Of a stretch of 53,044 nt of DNA, positions 23,056 to 31,863 are shown piece after piece (position 1 is the stretch's first letter; every line of letters begins with the position of its first letter). Below the pieces are notes generated by a model that worked only from the letters and a program-made list of their open reading frames with translations, ran no database searches and was not told where the DNA came from. This DNA is from Chloroflexota bacterium (GTDB lineage Bacteria > Chloroflexota > Anaerolineae > Anaerolineales > Villigracilaceae), in NCBI GenBank assembly GCA_024224815.1, contig JAAENC010001255.1, positions 1 through 53,044 on the forward strand, in the 5' to 3' direction. The translations under genes and the position numbers were made by a program.

Positions 23056-23643
23056 TTACGAGGAACCTTTGATTTCCTCGTAACGAAAACAGCTTACTAA
23101 ATGATCGTTTACCATGCCGACGGCTTGCATAAAGGCATAGCAAATAGTGGGGCCGACAAAATTAAAACCGCGTTTTTTCAAATCTTTCGACATTGCAATA
23201 GATTCTGGCGAGGTTGCGACATAATCTGCTTCTGATTGCAGAGCTTTGACAATAGGCTTGCCACCGACAAATCCCCATAAATATTCATCGAAAGACCCCA
23301 ACTCTTCTCGTAAACGCAAATAGGCTTGCGCATTTTTTATCGCTGCGTTGATCTTTAGCCGATTGCGAACAATGCCTGCATTATTCATTAATTCTGCTAT
23401 TTTTGCATCGTCGTAGCGCGCCATTTTTTCGGCATCAAAATTGTCGAAGGCCTGCCAATAATTTTCTCGTTTGCGCAAGATCGTGATCCAACTCAAACCT
23501 GCCTGCGCACCATCGAGGAGTAATTTTGCAAAGAGCAATTTATCATCATGCACAGGAAGGCCCCACTCTTCATCGTGATAGCGGATATAAAGCGCATCAT
23601 CTGTGGGCCAAGGGCAACGAGTGAGATTGTCTGTTTTTGTCAT
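23056..23643 (-). CDS. tag: DNA-3-methyladenine glycosylase I
   Basis: 195 residues, the normal Tag size. Family features are visible: CPWPTDDALYIRYHDEEWG at the N-terminus (zinc Cys and the base-pocket segment), LLLDGAQAGLSWITILRKR, and the HhH-like region with RGFNFVGPTICYAFMQAVGMVNDH (a Tag signature with zinc-binding His). The enzyme excises 3-methyladenine from alkylated DNA. Confidence 0.93.
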   Translation of the reverse strand: MTKTDNLTRCPWPTDDALYIRYHDEEWGLPVHDDKLLFAKLLLDGAQAGLSWITILRKRENYWQAFDNFDAEKMARYDDAKIAELMNNAGIVRNRLKINAAIKNAQAYLRLREELGSFDEYLWGFVGGKPIVKALQSEADYVATSPESIAMSKDLKKRGFNFVGPTICYAFMQAVGMVNDHLVSCFRYEEIKGSS

Positions 23644-23670
23644 CTTACATCCTTTTTTTCTGAAAGATAT

Positions 23671-24102
23671 TTACTCAACCAAGATAATCCCCACTCCATA
23701 ATCAGCTTCCATTTTTTTTGCAAAAGCTTTTAGCTCATCAAGACTAAAGCTGCTCTCATTACTCTCCGAAAGAGGCTTCCCCATCACAACTGCTTCAAGA
23801 TTCATATCCTGGCACATTGCTAAAATCTCTTCAAGAACATCACCTTGGCGCACAAAAGTATCCGCGACAACCCCTTCTCTGGCGGCGGCGGCCTGTGCCA
23901 TCAAGAGCACATATTCTCCCATCCGACGCAATTCAATAGCAATATTTTCTTTACGCTCACCACTCGAAGACAGATAAATTTCAAGATTAATTACATAGGA
24001 GAAGACCAAACGCGCCCGTTCTTTTTTTGCCAGAGCAACCGCATAAGCAATTGCTTTCTCACTATCGGAGCCACCCCGCACAGCACAAAGAATTCGATTC
24101 AT
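23671..24102 (-). CDS. Universal stress protein (UspA family)
   Basis: 143 residues with the Usp fold: the N-terminal strand MNRILCAVRGGSDSEKAIAYA, then AAREGVVADTFVRQGDVLEEILAM and AVVMGKP. The G-2x-G-9x-G(S/T) ATP-binding motif is not intact, so it may be a non-ATP-binding Usp. It overlaps the upstream nuclease-like gene by ATGA, indicating translational coupling. Confidence 0.82.
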   Translation of the reverse strand: MNRILCAVRGGSDSEKAIAYAVALAKKERARLVFSYVINLEIYLSSSGERKENIAIELRRMGEYVLLMAQAAAAREGVVADTFVRQGDVLEEILAMCQDMNLEAVVMGKPLSESNESSFSLDELKAFAKKMEADYGVGIILVE

Positions 24103-25085
24103 TTTTTTCCCCAGCTTTTTACTTGTGCAAAAAGCTCACCAAGGGGCTTTAAATCTGCCACAGGCACGACCAAATTTTTCGTCCGTGTACGCTTATATTG
24201 ATAAACACGACTACCCGCAGGCAATTCTTTTGCCTTTTGACGAAATCCCGCTCGTGTTAGATAACCGGCCAAAACCACGCGCATTCCATAAAGCCAAATA
24301 TTTTTCCATTCAGTAAATGGGATTAAATAAGTCTCATCTTTTTGGGGACTATGGATACCAACTCGTCCGCTCGGCATTTTATCGACGTGGGCGTAAGCGA
24401 GCGTGTGGAAACTTGCTTCCGTTTTAACGCGTTCTCTCGGCATTAGCGTGATCGTCTTCGAGAGAAACTTCCTTTCAGCATCTTGCCCGCCCAATTCTAT
24501 GGTCAGCGTCTCGTCGCAATCGCTTTTTAAGGCCAATTCCCCTAGCGAATGCCAGCCTTTTGGATTTGCCCACGCCTTTGGCATCGTGTGGATCAAATGA
24601 AGAGGCTCGCCCGCATCGATCGCTTTTGCCATATCCTTTTGCGATGAAGCCTGCAAACCTGTCAGAAAAGAGAATATATAAATATCGCTCTCATGCTGAT
24701 TTGCCGCCGCAAACTGATCGGAGGGGATTAACGCCGAGGCGCTGAGTAGCAAGCCCCAATCACGGTTGAGATCGGTGATCTGTTTTTTTCGGGAAAGCAT
24801 AAATGATTTTACATCGCAGCGATGCCCACCGAGGGCGACATCATATTTATCGGGGTCGGTAAAAGGGGTTGCGCCTTTCACATCGAAAGGGATATTTTGC
24901 TCGTTAAGATAACGCCGAAAGGCCAACTCCACCGCTATCCCGCCCACAATGCGACGCATCCGCTTGGCATTTGAGCCACCCATCCGATTATAGGTATGCG
25001 GCAAAGAACGACAAGCGTAGGCTATGCCGCCTTGTGTCAGATCAGCTGTATATGGGATGTGAATGAAATCGTTTTTTGTGACCAT
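24099..25085 (-). CDS. Uncharacterised protein with a PD-(D/E)XK nuclease-like N-terminal motif
   Basis: 328 residues; the whole protein is not recognised. Residues 45-95 look like a PD-(D/E)XK core: a helix with GGIAVELAFRRYLNEQ (Glu53), then KYDVALGGHRCDVKSF, giving Asp82 and the Asp91-Val-Lys93 pair. The rest has no clear motif; the C-terminal third (about 240-325) is basic with PFTEWKNIWLYGMRV and RVYQYKRTRTKNLV. No methyltransferase or toxin partner is nearby. It is translationally coupled to the Usp gene. A restriction-like or repair nuclease is possible. Confidence 0.6.
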   Translation of the reverse strand: MVTKNDFIHIPYTADLTQGGIAYACRSLPHTYNRMGGSNAKRMRRIVGGIAVELAFRRYLNEQNIPFDVKGATPFTDPDKYDVALGGHRCDVKSFMLSRKKQITDLNRDWGLLLSASALIPSDQFAAANQHESDIYIFSFLTGLQASSQKDMAKAIDAGEPLHLIHTMPKAWANPKGWHSLGELALKSDCDETLTIELGGQDAERKFLSKTITLMPRERVKTEASFHTLAYAHVDKMPSGRVGIHSPQKDETYLIPFTEWKNIWLYGMRVVLAGYLTRAGFRQKAKELPAGSRVYQYKRTRTKNLVVPVADLKPLGELFAQVKSWGKK

Positions 25086-25173
25086 GTCGTTGGGGATGTG
25101 GGGTGCAGAGGCATTGTCCCCTTTTGAAAACGGGAAGATTGTATCTATATTCTATCAGGCAAAGTAAAAATTT

Positions 25174-26679
25174 CTAGCGCAAATCGAAAATAAGATAAGT
25201 TTCCTTTTCTGTATAAAGAGAATAATTTGCCAGCAAATATTCACGCAATTCACTTTGTTTTTCCCATTCTTCAAAATCAGTGACAAGGAAAAAAGCACGA
25301 TCTTTGGCATTTTTATTAAAAGTTTGCGCGAAGTTCTGTGGGTCACCACGTTTTTCCTGATACCAAAGATCGCCCGCAGAAGGCCAGACAGTGGCATTTA
25401 GCCAGCCCCAATAATTGATTCTGTAGCCATAATCTTCGCTGAGGGCAACTATTTTGCCTTGGTCACGAAGGAGATCGCCTGCTTCTCTATAAGATTCTGC
25501 CAGAGGGCGGTAATCTGTTGCGCGGAGTTCGCTGCGAACTGTCCACGCCGCGCCGAGCAGAGCAAGTATCCACGCAAAGAGAAAGATGAAGCGCGGAAAA
25601 ATGCCTTTTGACAAGCGCGTTCGCAGCGTCCCGCTAATTATTTCCCCAATCGGCGCAAGTGAGAGCGCCACAACGGGCAAAAATGGCATTTGGTAATAAT
25701 CGTGGGTCGAAAAATGGTAGTTAAAAATCAATCCGTAAAGGATATAGCCGACCCATAACCCGAGCAAAATCCCCTTTTTCTTTTTGGGGAAAAGTAACAA
25801 TCCAAGCAGCGCGAGCGCGATGGCGAGATAGCCAATGACTTGATTTAAATTTAGCCCCCAGCGTAAATAAAAAGAGGGCGAAATGAGCAATTCGGGAAAA
25901 AATCGTCCGTCAGAACTTCCGGATGTGCCGCCGCTGAGCACAAAGCCGTTAAGATAATAAGCGAGGGTCGGTAAAAGAGAGAGGGCGGCAATGCCCCAAA
26001 TTTGCGCGTTGTTAAAGGCTTTTTTGAGCGACATTTTTTGCAGGATGGAAAAGAGCGCCGCGCCCGCAATAAAGAAAATGGCCACCACTTTTAGAAGGGT
26101 TGCCAGCCCCCCGAATAGTCCCGCTAAAATAGCCCATCGCCATTTTCTTTCATCCGACCAGCCTGCCAATGCCCAAATAAATATCGCCAAAAAAGCGACC
26201 ATTAACGGATCGGGTTGAAGGCTGCGGCTGGCGTAAACACCATAAGGGAGAAAAAGATAAAAAGATGCCGTTAACAAGGCGCCATCAGCCGAGACAAGAC
26301 GACGCGCGGCAAGAAAGAGAAATATTCCGCCAAGAACCCAGAATACCGCCGTGATCTGACGCGGAAGCGCAAGGTCTGCTTCGCCTTTTTGGGTATAGGC
26401 GATGAGGGTTAAGTATTCAATAAGCTCTGGTTCTAATGTGGGCTGCGTTTTCCTTTGCTGGATTGCCATCTCGCGCTGCCATTCGGGGATGTTGGGCGCA
26501 GTTTCGTAATACATACCGCGCACTTTGAGCGCAGAAAAAAGCTGGCGCGTGGGATGAAAATCGAGGGGCAAGTCGTCGATATCGACCATCCGCAGAGCAA
26601 AAGAGCCGAGGGAAATGGCGAGAACGAAGAACCAGTAAATGGCTTTGGGTAGGTAGGATTTGGTTTCTTTCATAGACAT
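25174..26679 (-). CDS. GT39-like membrane glycosyltransferase
   Basis: 501 residues with about eleven hydrophobic segments, in the GT-C/ArnT-PMT style: a large first extracellular loop after membrane segment 1 with DDLPLDFHPTRQL (acidic catalytic region), and ASRSLQPDPLMVAFLAIFIW. Such enzymes use lipid-linked sugars on the outer face of the membrane. It is a paralogue of the protein encoded at 29277-30857 (shared LDFHxTRQL and QPDPLM). It is the last gene of the glycan cluster read on the minus strand. Confidence 0.82.
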   Translation of the reverse strand: MSMKETKSYLPKAIYWFFVLAISLGSFALRMVDIDDLPLDFHPTRQLFSALKVRGMYYETAPNIPEWQREMAIQQRKTQPTLEPELIEYLTLIAYTQKGEADLALPRQITAVFWVLGGIFLFLAARRLVSADGALLTASFYLFLPYGVYASRSLQPDPLMVAFLAIFIWALAGWSDERKWRWAILAGLFGGLATLLKVVAIFFIAGAALFSILQKMSLKKAFNNAQIWGIAALSLLPTLAYYLNGFVLSGGTSGSSDGRFFPELLISPSFYLRWGLNLNQVIGYLAIALALLGLLLFPKKKKGILLGLWVGYILYGLIFNYHFSTHDYYQMPFLPVVALSLAPIGEIISGTLRTRLSKGIFPRFIFLFAWILALLGAAWTVRSELRATDYRPLAESYREAGDLLRDQGKIVALSEDYGYRINYWGWLNATVWPSAGDLWYQEKRGDPQNFAQTFNKNAKDRAFFLVTDFEEWEKQSELREYLLANYSLYTEKETYLIFDLR

Positions 26680-26689
26680 TCTCTAAAAG

Positions 26690-26795
26690 AATAGAGCACG
26701 GATATTACGGGTTTAACGGATTTTCACGGACAAAGCTTTTAAAAATCTGTGCAAATCTGCTCTATCCGCTTAATCCGCGTTCTATTTTCTTCCGT
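26690..26795. repeat. Dispersed repeat R5 (CGGATTAAGCGGAT type)
   Basis: GAGCACGGATATTACGGG and, inverted, the segment around CTATCCGCTTAATCCGCG form an imperfect palindrome around 26690-26790. It supplies the stop codon and last residues (RGLSG) of the upstream GT2 gene. Confidence 0.65.
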
Positions 26796-27700
26796 TTTTT
26801 CTTTGTATAAATCTCACGCACACGCGCAAAGCCCAAAAGACTTAGAAGTGCGTACAAAATTCGTTTCCAGCTTTTCAGTGGGGTAAAGGGATGCTTTGTA
26901 AAAGCTTTTCCATACGCAGCCAAGCCAGCGCGCATTTTACCAGCTTCAACAAGATAGAAAGCATCCAGATGATATGCGCCAGCAAGAACTTTATTTTTAT
27001 TCTTTCGCAGAATTTGTGCAAGAATTGGTTGCTGCTCCATCCATGCGAGAATTTTGAAGGCTTCTTGCCCAAATTTCTCGGCATGGGCAATATTTTTCGC
27101 ATCGGCGTGGTAGCGGGCTTTTGCCAAAATTTGCGGCGAATAAATGATCGGGGCGAGTTGTGCCATCCGCAGCCAAAGATGGTGATCGAGGAGAAAATGA
27201 TAGTCAAGATCGAGATAGCCCGCCTGCTCTAAAATGCTGCGACGCATAAAAACGCCGGGCTGGCTGATAATATTGAATGCCATCAAATCATCTAATTCGT
27301 AAGGTGAAAAACGCTGCACGTTGATGGGGTTTCCTTCGCCATCAATGGAGAGAACATCGCCGTAAATGATGCCTGCATTTGGGTTTTGCTCAAAAAGCGC
27401 GGCAACTTTTTCTAAAGTTTGGGGTAAATAGACATCATCTGAGTTGAGCCAAGCGACGATATCGCCTGTTGCGCGGGGAAAACCTTTGTTAATCGCATCT
27501 GCTTGTCCGGCGTCGATCTCGGAGACCCACCATGTCAAATGCTCGGAATGCTCTTTGATGATTCCCACGCTTCCATCCGTGGACGCACCATCCACAATCG
27601 CATATTCAACCTGCGAATAACTTTGTTCCAAAACGGAATTGATTGTTTCTGCCAAATAATCCGCTTGGTTAAAAGAGGGAGTAATGATCGAGAATTTCAT
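26762..27700 (-). CDS. GT2-family glycosyltransferase
   Basis: 312 residues. The GT-A fold is clear: FSIITPSFNQADYLAETINSV, VDGASTDGS, then WLNSDDVYLPQTL with the metal-binding DD motif and QPGVFMRRSILEQAGY. It is a cytoplasmic enzyme adding sugars to a glycan or lipid acceptor. It overlaps the upstream membrane transferase gene by four bases. The last five residues come from the repeat at 26690-26795. Confidence 0.88.
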   Translation of the reverse strand: MKFSIITPSFNQADYLAETINSVLEQSYSQVEYAIVDGASTDGSVGIIKEHSEHLTWWVSEIDAGQADAINKGFPRATGDIVAWLNSDDVYLPQTLEKVAALFEQNPNAGIIYGDVLSIDGEGNPINVQRFSPYELDDLMAFNIISQPGVFMRRSILEQAGYLDLDYHFLLDHHLWLRMAQLAPIIYSPQILAKARYHADAKNIAHAEKFGQEAFKILAWMEQQPILAQILRKNKNKVLAGAYHLDAFYLVEAGKMRAGLAAYGKAFTKHPFTPLKSWKRILYALLSLLGFARVREIYTKKKRKKIERGLSG

Positions 27701-29214
27701 TCTAAGGGAAAGACCTCGTAAATTTGATAATTGCCGAAGCTACGCAAGATTTTCAGCGTATCTGTATTGAATTTATATTTCTCAGAAAACTTCCTGAGTA
27801 AAACGTCCAAATTTTCGCCATTTTTTTCCACAACAATGAGAATAATGCGCTGATATTCCTTCTCACGGTGGAAATATCCTTCATAATCACCTTGAATAAG
27901 TAGATGATATTCAAGGAAAGGCGCATGTGAGCCATCCATTAAGATCATATCACTTGGGCGAAGTTCTTTGATCAAGAAATCTGCCGAGGCTTCAACATTC
28001 CCCTTTTCGGTCGGGTAAATGGATAGCTGCGGGATTCGTTGCGCTGCGCCCCAAAAGAGAGCGAGAGACGCGATCCCTATCATAATCCAATCGAGCGAAA
28101 ACTGCTTGATTTTCACTTTGCTCATAATACCCGTCCACCCCGCAGCAGACCAAACGAGCAAGGGGGCAATGGCAAAAGACCAAATCCGTGGCCAGGCATT
28201 GGGGCGTTGAATGAGAATTAATGTAATAACACCAATAACCAAAGCGACTTGCAACGGAAATTTATGTTTGGAAAGTTTTTTGTGGAAAAGCAAAGCGAGA
28301 ACACCACCCAAAACGCCCAGCCAAGCTAGCCACAGCGGAATCGGTGCTGTCCACGCATTCCAAGTATTCATTAATTTCCCCAGCATACGATCAGATAATA
28401 CTTCCCAGGGAACAGGGATAAGCCAATGGTTATTAAAAAGATCATCGGGGGAAAAAATCAAAATAGGAGAATAAAGCACAATTGTTATAAGCCCGGTCAG
28501 AATCCCGCTAAAAAGCCAATAACTTAAAAAGTTCCTTTTTGATGCATAGCTCCCATCAAAATCTCCCAGAAAAGCAGAGAAAAGTAGCCAAAAATAAAGA
28601 ATTACAAAGGGAAAAAGCATTGTCGGAATAGTGTAAAGCCCCAACACAAAAACAATAATCAACATTCCCCAGACAAAGAGGTTTTTCTTATTACGCAATC
28701 TATCACCCAAAATAAAAACAATCAAAGTGAAAAAAGCAACAAGAATATAGCCACGAAAAACTGCCGAAAAATGTATTAATTCAGGAAAAGCTGCTACCAA
28801 AATAGCCGCAAAAACTCCCGCAGATGAGGCGTAAAGATTTTTGCCTAGCATGTAACTGGCAGGAACCATCAAGATACCAAAAATTAAGGGAGGCACTCTT
28901 AATACCCATAAATTTCCACCAAAGCTACGATATATAAAATTAAGAATCAAGCTCAAAAAGATATGATTATTAGGCAAGTGGTAGTCTATCGCCGTCTGCA
29001 AAAAACTCCCTCGAATAAAGGCCAAATAAGTGTAGGCTTCATCATAAGAAACACCCACACCTATTTCAGAAAAACGATAAATTGCAGCGGAAATGGTAAT
29101 CAAGAAAAGAAAAATAGAACGAGAGAAAGAAAACTCTTTCTGCGTCAAGCCTCTAAAAAAAACACTGGCGTCTCGTAAAAAACCGAGAACAAAGCCCTTT
29201 AATAAAACAGCCAT
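27697..29214 (-). CDS. Membrane glycosyltransferase (GT-C, GT39-like)
   Basis: 505 residues, about eleven membrane segments. After the first segment a loop carries GVSYDEAYTYLAFIRG and YHLPNNHIFLSLILNFIYR, the DE motif and pattern of dolichyl/undecaprenyl-phosphate mannosyltransferase-type proteins. The C-terminal soluble part (about 400-505) is mixed alpha-beta. Acceptor and donor are unknown. It belongs to a chain of minus-strand glycan genes and overlaps the GT2 gene by ATGA. Confidence 0.8.
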   Translation of the reverse strand: MAVLLKGFVLGFLRDASVFFRGLTQKEFSFSRSIFLFLITISAAIYRFSEIGVGVSYDEAYTYLAFIRGSFLQTAIDYHLPNNHIFLSLILNFIYRSFGGNLWVLRVPPLIFGILMVPASYMLGKNLYASSAGVFAAILVAAFPELIHFSAVFRGYILVAFFTLIVFILGDRLRNKKNLFVWGMLIIVFVLGLYTIPTMLFPFVILYFWLLFSAFLGDFDGSYASKRNFLSYWLFSGILTGLITIVLYSPILIFSPDDLFNNHWLIPVPWEVLSDRMLGKLMNTWNAWTAPIPLWLAWLGVLGGVLALLFHKKLSKHKFPLQVALVIGVITLILIQRPNAWPRIWSFAIAPLLVWSAAGWTGIMSKVKIKQFSLDWIMIGIASLALFWGAAQRIPQLSIYPTEKGNVEASADFLIKELRPSDMILMDGSHAPFLEYHLLIQGDYEGYFHREKEYQRIILIVVEKNGENLDVLLRKFSEKYKFNTDTLKILRSFGNYQIYEVFPLE

Positions 29215-29276
29215 AGTCCCTCCCTAAAAGAGCATGGGGTATTCCTTTTTAACTCAAATTACGCCCTAAAACTTTC

Positions 29277-30857
29277 TTACTCCCTTAAATCATAAATCAA
29301 ATACCCATCACCCTCTGCAGCAATGGGATATTCCATCAAAATCTCCTGCAAGCCCGATTGTTTTTCATACTGCCCAAAAGCCGTAATCACAAAAAACTCT
29401 ACACCCTCAGTGCGCGCATCAAATTCTTTTTGCGCATCTACACTGCCACCGCGCACTTCCATTAGCGTGGTCGAAAGCGGCCAAAGCGAAGTTTTTCGCC
29501 AACCAAATGCCATCAACCTAAAGCCATAATCTTGCGTTAGGGCAATCACATCATAATCGGGCGGGATAGCTTCGCCGATATTCTCCCAAAAAGGAACTTC
29601 GTGGCGATAATTTTCGGATACGAGCACCGAACGCGCCACCCAAGTGGGATAGGCAACCCCAAGCAAAATCACGCCCACAAGCAGACTCCGCCAGAAACGC
29701 CCCTGACCCTTAACTTGCTCAGTGACCAAATGGGCAATGGGCGCGATCCCCAACGCGACAACGGGAATCAGCTGAATATGATAATAGCTGTGTGTATACA
29801 TCTGGAAAGGCAGCGTTAACCCATAAAGCAGATAACCGATCCAGGCCGCAACTAGAAGTGTGCGTCCTCGTGAAGGCAGGAGCAAAACACCGATAATGCT
29901 CAAATAAATGGTCGGCAGACCAAATAACGAAGCAATAAAAGTCATCCACTGAAGATAGAATTTTGTGCTAGAAAGCAGATGAATAAGATCAAGTGTCCAA
30001 CTAATAAAATATTCGCTTGAACGTTCTCCGCCGCCGATAATATAGTAGAGAAAAGCGGGCAAAATCATTAAGATAGCCATCACCCAAACTTGCGGGGATT
30101 TCCAGAATTTCTTCCAGCCATATGCGAGCAAAACAGCGGCAATTGCAACGGCCGCAACGAAAAAGGCGATCACGATCTTGGCAAGGGTTGCCAAACCTAG
30201 AAGAAGAGCTGAAAGAATTGCCCATTTCCATATTTTTTCTTCTGTCCAACGATATAGCGTATATAAGCCAGCAACAAAAAGCGATGTCATCAAAGGGTCT
30301 GGCTGGAAAGAGCGCGATGCCTGCACAGAAAAAGGCAAAACAAGGTAAAAAGCGAGCGAAATTAATGCCGCTTCATCAGATGTCATTCGGCGAGCAAGGT
30401 CGAAGAGGGCCAGTCCAGCAAGGAGCCAGAAGATCGTATTTATGATACGGGGAATAGCGAAGCTCTCTCCGCCAGCAACTTTATAGCCAAGAGCGGTTAA
30501 TGTTTCGATAACGGGCGGCTCAAAGTCGCCAACTCTTTTAGCGAAGGAGGCTGCTAAATCACGGTTTTGGGCATCCAGATCGGGGGAGATTTGGTGGTAG
30601 ATGTCACGGGCAACGAGGATATTGCGAAGTTGACGCGTTGAATGAAAGTCGAGAGGGGGGTCTGTAAGATCTATCAGGCGCAGAATTGCGCCCAAGAGAA
30701 GCAAGCAAGCCAAAAGCGCGAGCGTGACTCTGCGAGGAGCATGCTTTTGCGACGTGGCAGTCTTATCTTTCAGTGGAGGAGATTGCTTCGTCGCTCCGCT
30801 CGCAATGACAGGCTTTGGGGTTTTTTCAGAAGAGGCTGTCATAATCTGCTTTTTCAA
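29277..30857 (-). CDS. GT39-like membrane glycosyltransferase with repeat-encoded N-terminus
   Basis: 526 residues. The membrane core (from about residue 47) is paralogous to the 25174-26679 protein: DPPLDFHSTRQL, RSFQPDPLMTSL, and about eleven membrane segments. Residues 16-43 (VIASGATKQSPPLKDK and following) are encoded by a copy of the R1 repeat, giving a basic cytoplasmic tail absent from the paralogue. The gene start overlaps the DUF115-like gene by 32 bp; a second ATG at 30842 is possible. Confidence 0.82.
   Translation of the reverse strand: MKKQIMTASSEKTPKPVIASGATKQSPPLKDKTATSQKHAPRRVTLALLACLLLLGAILRLIDLTDPPLDFHSTRQLRNILVARDIYHQISPDLDAQNRDLAASFAKRVGDFEPPVIETLTALGYKVAGGESFAIPRIINTIFWLLAGLALFDLARRMTSDEAALISLAFYLVLPFSVQASRSFQPDPLMTSLFVAGLYTLYRWTEEKIWKWAILSALLLGLATLAKIVIAFFVAAVAIAAVLLAYGWKKFWKSPQVWVMAILMILPAFLYYIIGGGERSSEYFISWTLDLIHLLSSTKFYLQWMTFIASLFGLPTIYLSIIGVLLLPSRGRTLLVAAWIGYLLYGLTLPFQMYTHSYYHIQLIPVVALGIAPIAHLVTEQVKGQGRFWRSLLVGVILLGVAYPTWVARSVLVSENYRHEVPFWENIGEAIPPDYDVIALTQDYGFRLMAFGWRKTSLWPLSTTLMEVRGGSVDAQKEFDARTEGVEFFVITAFGQYEKQSGLQEILMEYPIAAEGDGYLIYDLRE
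30727..30811. repeat. Dispersed repeat R1, copy c (inside a coding sequence)
   Basis: CTCTGCGAGGAGCATGC, GACGTGGCAGTC, GGAGATTGCTTCGTC and GCTCGCAATGACA form the same element as at 31699-31811. Here it is read in frame as the N-terminal tail of a membrane glycosyltransferase. Confidence 0.85.
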
Positions 30858-31638
30858 AAATAGTCAGTTGCCCACCGATAGTGGCATCCAAAATTTGGCG
30901 ACCGGCTTTCTCGTAGTTGACGCGCGCCATCGCGTAGGCGATTTCGGACATATCGAGGTCGGGAAGTTGCCAGCGGAAGCCTTTGCCAAAATAACGCGGG
31001 TCAAAATGGTTGGGATCATCACCATCTGATGTGATGGTTTTATTGGCTTCGCCTTTGCTCTTGAAACTGTGATCTACACCGATAAGAATGGCTTGCTCAA
31101 AACCCATGTGAAAGGCAAGTTGGAGACAAATATTGGTAACCGTTGCCCCCTCCCAAACGCGATAACGAATATCTTCAGAGAATTTCTCACCTGAATATGT
31201 TGTATATAAAAAGTTCGGCAGATTTTCACTCGCAGATTTCGGGAAAAATTTGCGAGAACGCCAAGAGAAGAAACGGGGCATATCGAGGGCGAGAAAATCA
31301 TCTACACATTGCTCGATGACAAGGTCATTAACTGAGGCAAGGAAGGTGGTCTGGAAACCCCATTCTTCAAAGGCGAGATAAATTCTATTCATCCCGAAGG
31401 TATATTCGTCTTTGAGTTTGGAGACATCCGTTTTTCGTAAGCTGGGACCATTGCCAATAATAAAACAGCGTTCACCGCGATATTTATCTTTGAGCGCGGC
31501 AAGAGAGTCCATGCTTTTTCTACGCCAGGGATGAAGATAAGCCGCAGGCATGCTCGGGAAATTCTGCGCCGCGATAACGCCGCTGCGGGCAATGCGCCAA
31601 AGCGGCGCGGGGATGAGAGATTTAAAGGTGTTTTTCAT
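30826..31638 (-). CDS. DUF115/GT42-like protein (candidate CMP-sugar-dependent transferase)
   Basis: 270 residues. A central domain starts with ERCFIIGNGPSLRKTD; the GNGPSL loop is typical of DUF115/MptE-like proteins and of GT42 sialyltransferases, and binds the nucleotide. Further features are FGMNRIYLAF, FLASVNDLVIEQC and HMGFEQAILIGVDHSF. The location near a CMP-sugar synthetase-like gene (34069) favours a glycosyltransferase using CMP-activated acidic sugar over a pterin enzyme; this is inference. Confidence 0.68.
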   Translation of the reverse strand: MKNTFKSLIPAPLWRIARSGVIAAQNFPSMPAAYLHPWRRKSMDSLAALKDKYRGERCFIIGNGPSLRKTDVSKLKDEYTFGMNRIYLAFEEWGFQTTFLASVNDLVIEQCVDDFLALDMPRFFSWRSRKFFPKSASENLPNFLYTTYSGEKFSEDIRYRVWEGATVTNICLQLAFHMGFEQAILIGVDHSFKSKGEANKTITSDGDDPNHFDPRYFGKGFRWQLPDLDMSEIAYAMARVNYEKAGRQILDATIGGQLTIFEKADYDSLF

Positions 31639-31644
31639 TTTTTT

Positions 31645-31668
31645 GATAAGTGATGCGTGAAAAGTGAT
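31645..31668. repeat. Dispersed repeat R4, left half (interrupted copy)
   Basis: AAGTGATGCGTGAAAAGTGA matches the left arm of the palindrome at 6242. The expected right arm TCACTCATCACTTTTCAGG occurs only at 31855-31873, with an R1 element in between. Confidence 0.6.
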
Positions 31669-31698
31669 GATTTATGGGTAAGCTAGACAAAAAATTTC

Positions 31699-31811
31699 TG
31701 TCTTTGCGAGGAGCATGCATTTACCCTGAAGGGTACACGTGCGACGTGGCAATCTCCACACTGAGAAGGAGATTGCTTCACCCCGAAAAGCATCGGGCTT
31801 CGCAAAGACAC
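31699..31811. repeat. Dispersed repeat R1, copy d
   Basis: TGTCTTTGCGAGGAGCATGC to GCTTCGCAAAGACA. The outer ends are inverted repeats of each other. The inner part has CGACGTGGCAATCTCC and GGAGATTGCTTCACC. It is the longest and most symmetrical copy in the window. Confidence 0.85.
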
Positions 31812-31863
31812 GCTTTTGTGCGAACTCTAAACAGTTTATCCATTAGCAAATAAGATTCACTCA

